Below, one piece after another: positions 51,326 to 58,974 of a stretch of DNA of 64,000 nt. The DNA comes from Paracidovorax oryzae ATCC 19882 (lineage in GTDB: Bacteria; Pseudomonadota; Gammaproteobacteria; Burkholderiales; Burkholderiaceae_C): the NCBI RefSeq assembly GCF_000687165.1, contig NZ_JMKU01000020.1:59833-123832 (forward strand), written 5' to 3'. The stretch's first letter is position 1, and each line of letters starts with the position of its first letter. The notes under the pieces were generated by a model. It was not told the origin of the DNA. It did not search any database and saw nothing but the letters and a program-made list of their open reading frames with translations. Made by a program: the position numbers and the translations under genes.

Positions 51326-51345
51326 ATTAACTCCGGGAGTTTAAT
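51326..51345. promoter_or_regulatory. Second related dyad covering the ribosome site of the dual-PLP gene
   Basis: ATTAACTCCGGGAGTTTAAT contains AACTCC-G-GGAGTT and ends directly at the TTG start codon (51346). The GGGAG within the dyad is the only plausible Shine-Dalgarno sequence, so protein binding or RNA folding here could block translation. Confidence 0.45.
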
Positions 51346-53922
51346 TTGAAAGGTGGATTTTTTTCGTTTGCCGTCGATCCCGAGCTGGAGGCCCTGCAGC
51401 ACCGGGCATCGGAGGATGCCGACGCGGTCCGCGGCTTCGCCGTCTGCACTCCGCTGACCGAGCTGCAATGGCTGGGTAGCGGCCGGCGCCGTGTCTGGGC
51501 CAAGATGGAGTGCCTGCAACGCACGGGATCCTTCAAGATCCGTGGGGCTTTCAATGCCCTGCGGCGCATTCCTCGCGGGGTTCCCGTGCTGACCGCGTCC
51601 GCCGGTAACCATGGACTGGCGATCGCCACTGTGGCTGCCCACTTCGGGCTGCAGGCGAATATCTATGTCCCGATGGCGGCCTCGGAGGTCAAGATCCGGC
51701 GCCTGCGCAACGCCGGTGCGCGGGTCGTCCAGACGGGCCGCGATGTCGCCGATGCCTATGCCGCCGCGCTGCAGGAAGCCCGCCAGTCGGGCGGCCACTA
51801 TATTTCTCCGTTCGATCACCCGGACGTAGTGTCCGGCCAGGGATCGCTGGTGCCGGAAATCGCGGCGCAGCGCCCATCCGGCTTTGACCATCTGATCGTC
51901 CCGTTCGGCGGCGGAGGGCTGCTGAGCGGCTTTGGCGCCATGGCTGCCCGGTACTGGCCGGGTGCCCGGCTGCACGCGGTGCTGCCTTCGGTCTTCGGAC
52001 GGCTGCAGGGGCGCCGGTTCTCAGGCCCGGAGATGCTCGGCGCGGCCATGCCGACCGTGGCGGACGGGCTGGCCATCCAACACGGGCCCGACAACTGGCT
52101 GTGGCCGGTGATCCAGTCGCTGGACCCCCATTTCCATTGCGTGGAGGAAGCGCAGATCAAGGCCGCCATGCTCACCCTGCTCCACCAGGAAAGCCTGCTG
52201 GCCGAGGGCGCGGGAGTGATCGGGCTGTCGCCGTTGCTGCACGGCGGCATGGACGACCTGGAAGGGGACGTGCTCCTGGTGTTGAGCGGGGGAAATGTCT
52301 CCGTGCCCCAGTTGGCCAGGGTGCTGAGCACGGACATTTCAGACCCCGCGCTGCGCAAGCTCAACGGGCTGCGCTCGATTTCGCTCGGCATCGAGCTGGA
52401 CATGGGAAAGGGGGCGGCGTCGCCGGTGGACGTGCCGGGCGACCGTGCCTTCGCCACACCAGAGGCCGAGCCAGCGCAGGGCGAAGTCGACGGCACCCTG
52501 GCGCCGCTCTGGCGCAACCTGGTCAACCATGTGGAATCGGCGCTCGCGGATCTGGAGGACGTCCTGCAGCGGCATGGCGACTATGTCCGCAAGGAGGGGC
52601 TGGAGGAGGACGCCGCCGTCCAGCCCTTCATGGCCCGGGCACTGGAGGCCACGCGCCTCATGATCGATGCCTGCCGCGAGCCCGGGCTCTCCGGCCGGCA
52701 GGTCGCCGGCCGGTACCGCCTTCTGCTGCAGCAGTTCGCGCTGGCCCGGTCGGCTCTGGCCTGGTGCAGCGCCAGCACGGACCAGAGCGCGGAGGTCATG
52801 TTCCTCGATCCCGCGGAGCAGCATCTTGCATCGGTCAACTACGACCGCTACGGCTCGGTGGCGTTGCGCGATCTGGAGCTGGCGATGGTGCAGGCCATGG
52901 GCTTCGACCATGGGCGGCTTTGCGCCCTGCTGACGTCCAGCGGGCAGGCGGCGTACTCCACGATTGAGAGCTTCCTGGTGCGCGAGGTGTTCGGGCAGGA
53001 GCGCGGCGCCCTGCGCATCGCACGCGTGCCCTACCTCTATTTCGAGGCGCTGGAGCAACTGGAGGCGCTGCCGAACGTGCAGGTCGAGGTGGCCCCGGAC
53101 TGGGGCGTCGATACCCTGGTCGAATGCGTCGAGCGCACCGACAGCCGCGTGGTGTTCGCCGATCCCATGGCCAACATCGGGCAACTGCCCCGGTTCGACT
53201 TCCAGGGGCTGGCCCGGGCGCTGCAGGGGCGCGACTGGAGCCACCGCTGGCTGGTGATCGACGGCACCATGGTGTCCGGGGGCTTTGATCCTTTCCGCAT
53301 CTTCTGCGAGCCCCACCATCCCGGCATCCTCTACTACGAGAGCGGGAGCAAGTACCTCCAGTTCGGGCTCGACCTGCAGATGGCCGGCGCGGTGGTGTGC
53401 CGGGAGGCCCAGGCCGCCGCGCTCGCCCGGCACCGCCGCAATCTCGGCGCCGGCCTCTACCAGTGCCAGGTGGCCCGTTTCCCGATATTCGACCGGCCGG
53501 ACCTGCTCCAGCGCATGGGGCGCCTCACGCACAACGCCATGCAGCTGGCGGCCGCACTGCGGGGCATTGCCCATTCACGCAGCGGCCTGCGGGTGGCCTA
53601 CCCGGACGACTGGCGGGAGCGGGGGTGGGCCCACGGCGGTGCCGTGGTGGCCGTGACGTTCGAAGATCCCGGCCTGAACAACCGCCCGTGCCTGGAGGGC
53701 CTGATCGAATCCATCATGTCGCGCTGCCGCGTGGAGGGGGCTGCCCTCACGCAGGGGGTGAGCTTCGGCTTCGGAACCACCCGCGTGTCCGCCGCCGCGG
53801 CCATCGCGGCCACCACGGATCCCTTCCTGCGCTTTTCGCTGGGAGAGGAATCGCCGGAACGCATGGGGCTGCTGGTCCGCTGCGTGGTCCGTGCCATCAA
53901 CGAATACCTGGATGCCTTCTGA
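51346..53922 (+). CDS. Fusion of a threonine-dehydratase-like and a Cys/Met-metabolism-type PLP enzyme
   Basis: This 858-residue protein contains two PLP domains of different folds. Residues about 1-330 are fold type II, like Thr/Ser dehydratases: the lysine in RTGSFKIRGAFNAL (Lys64), the ASAGNHG loop (84-90) and PFGGGGLLSGFG. A linker of about 100 residues follows. Residues about 450-858 are fold type I, like the Cys/Met metabolism (gamma-lyase/synthase) family: LLTSSGQAAYSTIESF, WLVIDGTMVSGGFDPF and the lysine in YYESGSKYLQFGLDLQMAGA (Lys669). I know of no well-characterised enzyme with this order; a dehydration-then-gamma-replacement route to an unusual amino acid is inference. The TTG start with an overlapping dyad is unusual. 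The downstream GNAT-like gene is translationally coupled (TGATG). Confidence 0.82.
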   Translation: MKGGFFSFAVDPELEALQHRASEDADAVRGFAVCTPLTELQWLGSGRRRVWAKMECLQRTGSFKIRGAFNALRRIPRGVPVLTASAGNHGLAIATVAAHFGLQANIYVPMAASEVKIRRLRNAGARVVQTGRDVADAYAAALQEARQSGGHYISPFDHPDVVSGQGSLVPEIAAQRPSGFDHLIVPFGGGGLLSGFGAMAARYWPGARLHAVLPSVFGRLQGRRFSGPEMLGAAMPTVADGLAIQHGPDNWLWPVIQSLDPHFHCVEEAQIKAAMLTLLHQESLLAEGAGVIGLSPLLHGGMDDLEGDVLLVLSGGNVSVPQLARVLSTDISDPALRKLNGLRSISLGIELDMGKGAASPVDVPGDRAFATPEAEPAQGEVDGTLAPLWRNLVNHVESALADLEDVLQRHGDYVRKEGLEEDAAVQPFMARALEATRLMIDACREPGLSGRQVAGRYRLLLQQFALARSALAWCSASTDQSAEVMFLDPAEQHLASVNYDRYGSVALRDLELAMVQAMGFDHGRLCALLTSSGQAAYSTIESFLVREVFGQERGALRIARVPYLYFEALEQLEALPNVQVEVAPDWGVDTLVECVERTDSRVVFADPMANIGQLPRFDFQGLARALQGRDWSHRWLVIDGTMVSGGFDPFRIFCEPHHPGILYYESGSKYLQFGLDLQMAGAVVCREAQAAALARHRRNLGAGLYQCQVARFPIFDRPDLLQRMGRLTHNAMQLAAALRGIAHSRSGLRVAYPDDWRERGWAHGGAVVAVTFEDPGLNNRPCLEGLIESIMSRCRVEGAALTQGVSFGFGTTRVSAAAAIAATTDPFLRFSLGEESPERMGLLVRCVVRAINEYLDAF

Positions 53923-54629
53923 TGACGAATCCCTCCATCGCGATGGACGCGCTGTCCCTCTCCCTCCCCGCGCGCTGGACGGATGCCAGCCTTCCCACCC
54001 CGGCGGGCCTGCTGCGCGTGCGCAAGGCCCGTGCCGAGGATGCACCCGCCTTCGTGCACTACTGGACTTCCTATACGCCCGCGCGCCTCGACATGCTGGG
54101 AGTGGATGCGGCGCGGCTGGGGTCGGACGTAGAGCTGCGCGAGCGGTTCCTGCGCCTGCTGCCTGCCGATGACCTGCGCGACCAGCACCACGCCATTTTT
54201 TCGCTCTGGTTGGGTGACGCCCTCATCGGCTACAGCAACATCAACCGCCACGCGCCGTGGGTCAACTACTGCCACCTGCACCTCTATCCGGAGGGCATCC
54301 GGCAGGCGCTGCGCGCGGCCCGCCGGCCTGCCGGCCGACGGGGGAGCGGGGAGGGGGCAGGGCTCGCCGCGTTCTGTGCAGGGCTCGTCATGTCGCAGTG
54401 CCTGGCCGTTTTTGGCATGCCGCGGGTGACGGCCCAGACCCGGACGCGCAATGTGCTCATCAATCGCGCCCTGGATTTCTACATGCCCCCCGACGAAACG
54501 CAGTATTTCGAGCAGCCCGACGGGCTGTCGCTTCCGGGGCATTTCCACCTGCGCCACTTCCATGCCGAATGTCGGGGCGAATATCTCAGGCGCGCTGGGG
54601 AGCTGGCCCTGTCCGAAGTGCCGGCGTAG
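53922..54629 (+). CDS. GNAT-like acyltransferase partner of the dual-PLP gene
   Basis: This 235-residue protein starts with a GNAT-like N terminus (LLRVRKARAEDAPAFVHYWT) and continues with YSNINRHAPWVNYCHLHLYP, and MPRVTAQTRTRNVLINRALD (Arg/Asn pattern, like the conserved Arg and Asn of GNAT acceptor loops). The central region contains a stretch rich in Arg and Gly (RAARRPAGRRGSGEGAGLAA), possibly the CoA-binding loop. I cannot identify its substrate. Its coupling to the PLP fusion suggests that it acylates the amino acid product. Sequence is compatible with a GNAT-related fold, but this remains moderate confidence. Confidence 0.62.
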   Translation: MTNPSIAMDALSLSLPARWTDASLPTPAGLLRVRKARAEDAPAFVHYWTSYTPARLDMLGVDAARLGSDVELRERFLRLLPADDLRDQHHAIFSLWLGDALIGYSNINRHAPWVNYCHLHLYPEGIRQALRAARRPAGRRGSGEGAGLAAFCAGLVMSQCLAVFGMPRVTAQTRTRNVLINRALDFYMPPDETQYFEQPDGLSLPGHFHLRHFHAECRGEYLRRAGELALSEVPA

Positions 54630-54855
54630 GCGGTCCGAACGCTCGCCGAGCGTCGGCGCCAGGCGTTTCCATCGGGGTTCTCCCGGGGCCGCCCCCCGGG
54701 GTTCTACCCAAAGCCGTCCGGCGGAGCGCTGCGTATATTCGTTTGCAAGAGCCCGGCCTGTCCCGGGTGTGCATCCCTGCAACGAACCGACCGCTCCGCA
54801 TGTCCCGCCGCCCCCGCTGTTCCCGGCCAATTCCCGCGCAGAGCGTGGGGCGCGC
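54630..54855. other. 226-bp gap with a GC-rich hairpin
   Basis: A strong hairpin CCCGGGG (54682-54688) with CCCCGGG (54694-54700) and a CCGCC loop lies in the gap. It has no T tract, so it would be at most a weak terminator. GCGTATATTCG at about 54731 may belong to the promoter of the downstream GGDEF gene. There is no coding region that I can support. Confidence 0.5.
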
Positions 54856-57081
54856 ATGAGCGCGCCGCCCGCTCCGCCTGCGGCGGCCGGGCGCGGGCGC
54901 CTGCGTGCCTTCGCCACGGTGCATGACGGGCGCGAGGCGCACTGGCACATGCCCGGCCCGCTGGTGCTGCGCATGATCGCCGCCGCCGTGGCTGCCGTGC
55001 TGCTGGCCGGAGGGCTCGCCGCCTGGCTGGTGACGCGCTCCGCGCAGCACGAGGCACTGGAGCGCCTGATGGAGCGGCAGACCGACGAGGTCGAGGCGAT
55101 CGCGCTGCTGCTGTCCAGCAAGATCGAGCAGAACCAGCGCGTGCTGGCCGCGCTGGCCGAGAGCATTCCCACGCCGCTGCCCGATTCGCCGGGCGCGCTT
55201 GACGCCCTGCTCGGACAGGGGCTGCCCGCGGCGCGCTTCTTCGATGCCCTGCAGATCGCGCGGCAGGACGGCAGTCTCGGCCTGTACTGGCAGAACGGGC
55301 GGCTGCACCCCGGCGCGCAGCTGGATCCCGCCGAGCGCGACCAGCTGCGGCGCACCTTGCTGGAGGGCAAGCCGCTCGTGTCCGGCGTGATCGGCAACGG
55401 TCCTGCCGACGCGCGCATCATGTTCAGCCTGCCACTGCGCGCGGCCGAGGACGGCGGAGTGCAGGGCGCGCTCGCCGGCACGCTGCGGCTGCAGTCGCAG
55501 GGCCTGCTGCCGCCGTCGATGGCGCTGCCGGCACGGGCCGGCTCGACGCTGGTGGTCTTCTCGCGCGACGGCGCCATCCTCGCGCACCCGGACCCGGCTC
55601 GCGTGCTCGGGCTGGTGCGCAACGAGGCGGGGCTATCGCAGGTGTACGAGCGGGCGCTGCAGGGCGGACAGGCGGCGGTCGCGGGACGCGGATTCTCGGA
55701 GGTGGTGGGCGGGCAGCTCGTGAGCGTGGCGGGCGTGCCGCTGCCCCAGTGGCTGGTGGCGCGTGTGAGCGACGCACGCGCCTCGGACCTGGACCTGCTG
55801 GCTGGCGGCGGCCAGCGCGGGCTGGTGCGTGCCGCGGCCGCCACGGCCTGCGCGGCGCTGCTCGCGGCCATCGCCATCGCCGTGCTGGCCCAGCCTCTGG
55901 CACGGCTGTGCCGCCGCGTGGGGTGCGCCCGTACCGCCGGCATCGCCGACGACGCCCCCTGGCCGTCCGGCGCAGGCGAGGTGGACGCCCTCGCGCAGGT
56001 CTGCCGCGCGCTGGTGGACGACTGCCGCCTGGCCCGGCACCGGGCGGGCGTGCTGCAGGACCAGTTCCAGGCCGTGCTGGACCATGCGCCCGCCGGCATC
56101 GTCATCACCCGCGCCGGGCACGTGGTGGTCGTCGGGCTGGAGGCCTGCCGCCTGCTCGGCTACGAACCGCATGAACTGCAGGGTCAGCCCGCGCGGCTGC
56201 TCTATGCCAGCGATGCAGCCTATGCTGAAGTGGGCCGGCGCGTGCGTGCCGAGTTCGCCGCGCACGGCGCCTTCGACGGCGACGTCTGCTTCGTCCGCAA
56301 GGACGGCGGCGCGGTCTGGGCGCGGGTGCTCGGCCGGGCCGTGCGCGACGGCGCCGTGGCGGAAGGGGGCGGCACGGTGTGGATGCTGGAGGACCTGACA
56401 GCGGCGCGCGAGGCGCGGCGGCAACAGGACTGGCCCGCGGGGCACGATCCCCTCACGCAGCTCGCCAACCGCGAAGCGTTCCAGCAGCGCCTGCACGCCC
56501 TGCTGGCGGACCGTGCGAAACGCTCCATGGTGGTGCGCCCCGTGGTCCGGAATGGTGCATTGCCTCTGGATTCGCTGAAGGACCCCGACGGCCGCGCGGA
56601 CGCCGTGGCGCCTGCTGCTGCACCAGAAGCGGGCGTGCTGCTGTTTCTCGATCTCGACCATTTCACGGTGGTGAATGCGATCGCCGGGCACGACGCAGGC
56701 GACGACGTGCTGCGCCACGTGGGCCGGCTCATCGAGACGCAGGTGCGGCACGTGGGGTGGGCCGCCCGGCTGGGCGGTGACGAGTTCGCGGTGGTGCTGC
56801 CGGGCTGCGCCCTGCCGCGCGGCCTGGCGATCGCCACCCAGCTCTGCGCGGCCGTGCATGCCTGGGAGCCGGCCTATGCCGGCCGCACGTACACGCTGGG
56901 CGTGAGCATCGGGCTCGTGCCGCTGGATGGGGACGCCTACGACGTGCCCACCGTGCTGCACGCGGCCGACATGGCCTGCTACGAGGCCAAGCGCGCGGGC
57001 CGCAACCGCGTCGAGGTGCGGTGGCTGCGGCCCGAGCACCCGCACGAGGGCACGCCGGCAGACGGCAACGTGCAGGCCTGA
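54856..57081 (+). CDS. Cache-PAS-GGDEF diguanylate cyclase
   Basis: This 741-residue membrane protein has a first helix (VLRMIAAAVAAVLLAGGLAAWL), a periplasmic Cache-like sensor (about residues 65-310), and a second helix (VRAAAATACAALLAAIAIAVLA). A PAS domain (about 405-520, FQAVLDHAPAGIVITRAGHV) precedes the C-terminal GGDEF domain with an intact signature (RLGGDEFAVVLPG) and FLDLDHFTVVNAIAGHDAGDD. It has no EAL domain. It should make c-di-GMP in response to a periplasmic ligand. The start ATG 54856 lies after the GC-rich gap. The insertion with many Ala/Pro residues (about 560-590) in the GGDEF domain is unusual but tolerated. Confidence 0.92.
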   Translation: MSAPPAPPAAAGRGRLRAFATVHDGREAHWHMPGPLVLRMIAAAVAAVLLAGGLAAWLVTRSAQHEALERLMERQTDEVEAIALLLSSKIEQNQRVLAALAESIPTPLPDSPGALDALLGQGLPAARFFDALQIARQDGSLGLYWQNGRLHPGAQLDPAERDQLRRTLLEGKPLVSGVIGNGPADARIMFSLPLRAAEDGGVQGALAGTLRLQSQGLLPPSMALPARAGSTLVVFSRDGAILAHPDPARVLGLVRNEAGLSQVYERALQGGQAAVAGRGFSEVVGGQLVSVAGVPLPQWLVARVSDARASDLDLLAGGGQRGLVRAAAATACAALLAAIAIAVLAQPLARLCRRVGCARTAGIADDAPWPSGAGEVDALAQVCRALVDDCRLARHRAGVLQDQFQAVLDHAPAGIVITRAGHVVVVGLEACRLLGYEPHELQGQPARLLYASDAAYAEVGRRVRAEFAAHGAFDGDVCFVRKDGGAVWARVLGRAVRDGAVAEGGGTVWMLEDLTAAREARRQQDWPAGHDPLTQLANREAFQQRLHALLADRAKRSMVVRPVVRNGALPLDSLKDPDGRADAVAPAAAPEAGVLLFLDLDHFTVVNAIAGHDAGDDVLRHVGRLIETQVRHVGWAARLGGDEFAVVLPGCALPRGLAIATQLCAAVHAWEPAYAGRTYTLGVSIGLVPLDGDAYDVPTVLHAADMACYEAKRAGRNRVEVRWLRPEHPHEGTPADGNVQA

Positions 57082-57305
57082 CCGGGGCGCGTCAACGGGG
57101 CCTCCCGAGCCCTACCGCGGAGTGGCCGTCTTGTCCATGACGGCCGTGGAAACATTCTGTTCTTCGGAACACGGGCGGCTGCGGCATCGGCAACGGCGCA
57201 TCCGTCGGGCATAGTGCGTGCCGCACGCCGGGCGCCCGGTCCGGCGCCCGCAGGGAGCCGGCAGCACCGCTGCCGCGGCGTGCGCCACAGGGAGGAATCC
57301 AAAGA
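57082..57305. other. 224-bp gap with a small hairpin, no gene
   Basis: A 7-bp stem GGCCGTC (57124-57130) with GACGGCC (57139-57145) surrounds an eight-base loop without a T run. Nothing else was recognised. A promoter for the downstream small-protein operon must lie here, but no clear -35/-10 pair was found. Confidence 0.5.
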
Positions 57306-57953
57306 ATGTCGCTTGCGTACTGGCTTCGGGAGGAGCCTGCAGAGCCCGTCGAGGAGGGGCGTATCCAGCATGGGCCGGGGAAGGGGTTGCCCAAGCTGGT
57401 TTTCGAGGGCCTGGATGGTTCTCAGAAGATGATCAAGAAAATCGCCACGATCGATCCTCTGAGGAAAAAGACCATCCTGATTCAACCGGGAGACAAATCC
57501 TTGTATTTGTCAGGGCTCCGGGAAGCGGGGATTCCCGGGTACATCTACCTCTTTGCCCACGCGCGCTCGGACAGGCTCCAAGGGGTCATTCACATGACGC
57601 AGATCACCGACGTCATCCGTAGAAGCGGGTTCTGGCACGGTCAGCCGATCCTCGTCGATGCCTGCAATGCCGGGGCTTCGACCGATGGTGTTGCAAGCAT
57701 TCTGGCATTCACTCTTGGTACGTATGTGACGGCTCCCACCACGACGACATGGAACTACGCACTGGGCGGGCCTGCCGTCGGGCAGGGGGCTTTTGAAAAG
57801 CTTCCCGGATTGCTGTCGAAGCTTCCCTTGCCGCATCTTATGCGCCCAGGCCAATGGCGGACCTGGGGGCCTGACGGGCAGCCCCTGGCCGTTACCCGTA
57901 CTTCGCCCCGGGATGGCGGCAGGCCCGTGGGCAAGGCAAGGGGCAGAAATTGA
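57306..57953 (+). CDS. CHAT/caspase-like small protein, possible toxin or effector
   Basis: This 215-residue protein has no signal peptide. GYIYLFAHARSD (His85) and QPILVDACNAGAS (Cys120) have the spacing and context of His and Cys dyads in CHAT and clan CD cysteine-peptidase-like domains, where a hydrophobic strand precedes the His and the Cys stands in an (A/D)-A-C-x-(A/T)-G motif. The next segment VTAPTTTTWNYALGG may form the substrate-side strand. The His is not in the usual GHG context, so catalytic function is uncertain. ATG 57306 follows GGAGG. Two paralogous membrane proteins follow, an arrangement reminiscent of an effector with immunity genes. Function is inference. Confidence 0.6.
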   Translation: MSLAYWLREEPAEPVEEGRIQHGPGKGLPKLVFEGLDGSQKMIKKIATIDPLRKKTILIQPGDKSLYLSGLREAGIPGYIYLFAHARSDRLQGVIHMTQITDVIRRSGFWHGQPILVDACNAGASTDGVASILAFTLGTYVTAPTTTTWNYALGGPAVGQGAFEKLPGLLSKLPLPHLMRPGQWRTWGPDGQPLAVTRTSPRDGGRPVGKARGRN

Positions 57954-57966
57954 TGGGGATGTGACG

Positions 57967-58665
57967 ATGGCACATGGTTCGCAAAAGAAGATTCGCCGCA
58001 TCAAGTTCCTGTATGTTTTCCTGCTGCTGGCAGCCGCTTACACGGCCTGGTGGTGGGTTGACAGTGCCCGGTGCGAGAAACAGGACGAATACTCCCTGCA
58101 CGGCATATGTCTCATGCAACTGCGCGACCGGGCGGAGTCCGGCGAAGTCATGGCGCAATGGGGTTATGGAGACTACCTGCAAGGTGAGGGCCGGGAACAG
58201 GAAGGCCTGGGGTGGTTGCTGCGTGCCATGCATGGTGCGCGCACCGGCCTCGAATTGAGGGATCACATGATCGGCTACTGCGACCGCACACCCGGCTTCG
58301 AGGCACGCACGGTCGAATCCATCATGCAGCGCGTGGCGGCGGGCAGCCCCGATGCCCACTTGCGGCTGCTGCAGCTCTACACCTACCAGCGCTGCGGTGC
58401 GTTCGACCTGGACAAGGCCGCGGCGCAGATTCCGCTGCTCACCCAGTGCGCCCATCTCTCGCTGGCGCACTACCTGCGGGCGGCCCGGGACACCGGCCAC
58501 CGCGTCGCTCCGGCGACGCGGCAGGCCATCCGGTCGAACCTGGCGCTGTGCGCGCAGGATGTCGCCCATCCACCGCCCATCGCCGACATGCTCAGCGAAT
58601 TCATGCCGGTGCGCCAGGTGGACCTGGATGCGCTGTCGCGCGAGCTGGATGCGCTGGATCGCTGA
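57967..58665 (+). CDS. Membrane-anchored protein, possible immunity protein (long paralogue)
   Basis: This 232-residue protein has one N-terminal helix (FLYVFLLLAAAYTAWWWVDS) and then a soluble, Cys-containing helical domain in the periplasm. The first part is clearly paralogous to the next gene: WWWVDSAR, SLHGICLMQLRDRAESGE and YGDYLQGEGREQEG compare with WWWIDSAR, TLHGLCLMQVRERAERGE and YGRYLQIHGREAEA. The helix-repeat feel (Ala/Leu/Arg patterns) suggests Sel1- or TPR-like repeats. It lies 13 nt downstream of the CHAT-like gene. Immunity function is inference from neighbourhood. Confidence 0.7.
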   Translation: MAHGSQKKIRRIKFLYVFLLLAAAYTAWWWVDSARCEKQDEYSLHGICLMQLRDRAESGEVMAQWGYGDYLQGEGREQEGLGWLLRAMHGARTGLELRDHMIGYCDRTPGFEARTVESIMQRVAAGSPDAHLRLLQLYTYQRCGAFDLDKAAAQIPLLTQCAHLSLAHYLRAARDTGHRVAPATRQAIRSNLALCAQDVAHPPPIADMLSEFMPVRQVDLDALSRELDALDR

Positions 58666-58666
58666 C

Positions 58667-58960
58667 ATGGCGGCGTGGTGGCTGCGGTGCGGCAGCGGCG
58701 CGAAGTTCCTGATCACCTTCCTGTCGGTGTTCGGGGCATGGACGGGCTGGTGGTGGATCGACAGCGCCCGCACCTGCCCCCGGCAGGAGGCGGCCACGCT
58801 GCACGGCCTGTGCCTGATGCAGGTGCGCGAGCGCGCGGAGCGGGGCGAAAGCGCGGCGCAACGGACCTATGGCAGGTACCTGCAGATCCACGGCCGGGAG
58901 GCGGAGGCCCGGGCCTGGCAGCTGCGTTCCGCACGGCGCGCCGGCCCGGCGGCTCCCTGA
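58667..58960 (+). CDS. Membrane-anchored protein, short paralogue of the preceding gene
   Basis: This 97-residue protein has an N-terminal helix (FLITFLSVFGAWTGWWWIDS) and a short Cys-containing region (about residues 30-80) that repeats the start of the previous protein. It lacks the long C-terminal domain, so it looks like a truncated tandem duplicate or a dedicated short partner. It begins one base after the previous stop codon, so it is in the same operon. It converges with the xdhB gene, with 14 nt between the ends. Confidence 0.72.
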   Translation: MAAWWLRCGSGAKFLITFLSVFGAWTGWWWIDSARTCPRQEAATLHGLCLMQVRERAERGESAAQRTYGRYLQIHGREAEARAWQLRSARRAGPAAP

Positions 58961-58974
58961 GGAATCGCGCCCGG

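Noticed and set aside
57124..57145. Hairpin between the GGDEF gene and the CHAT-like gene as terminator
   Set aside because: It has a 7-bp stem with no T tract; not sufficient for a Rho-independent terminator call.
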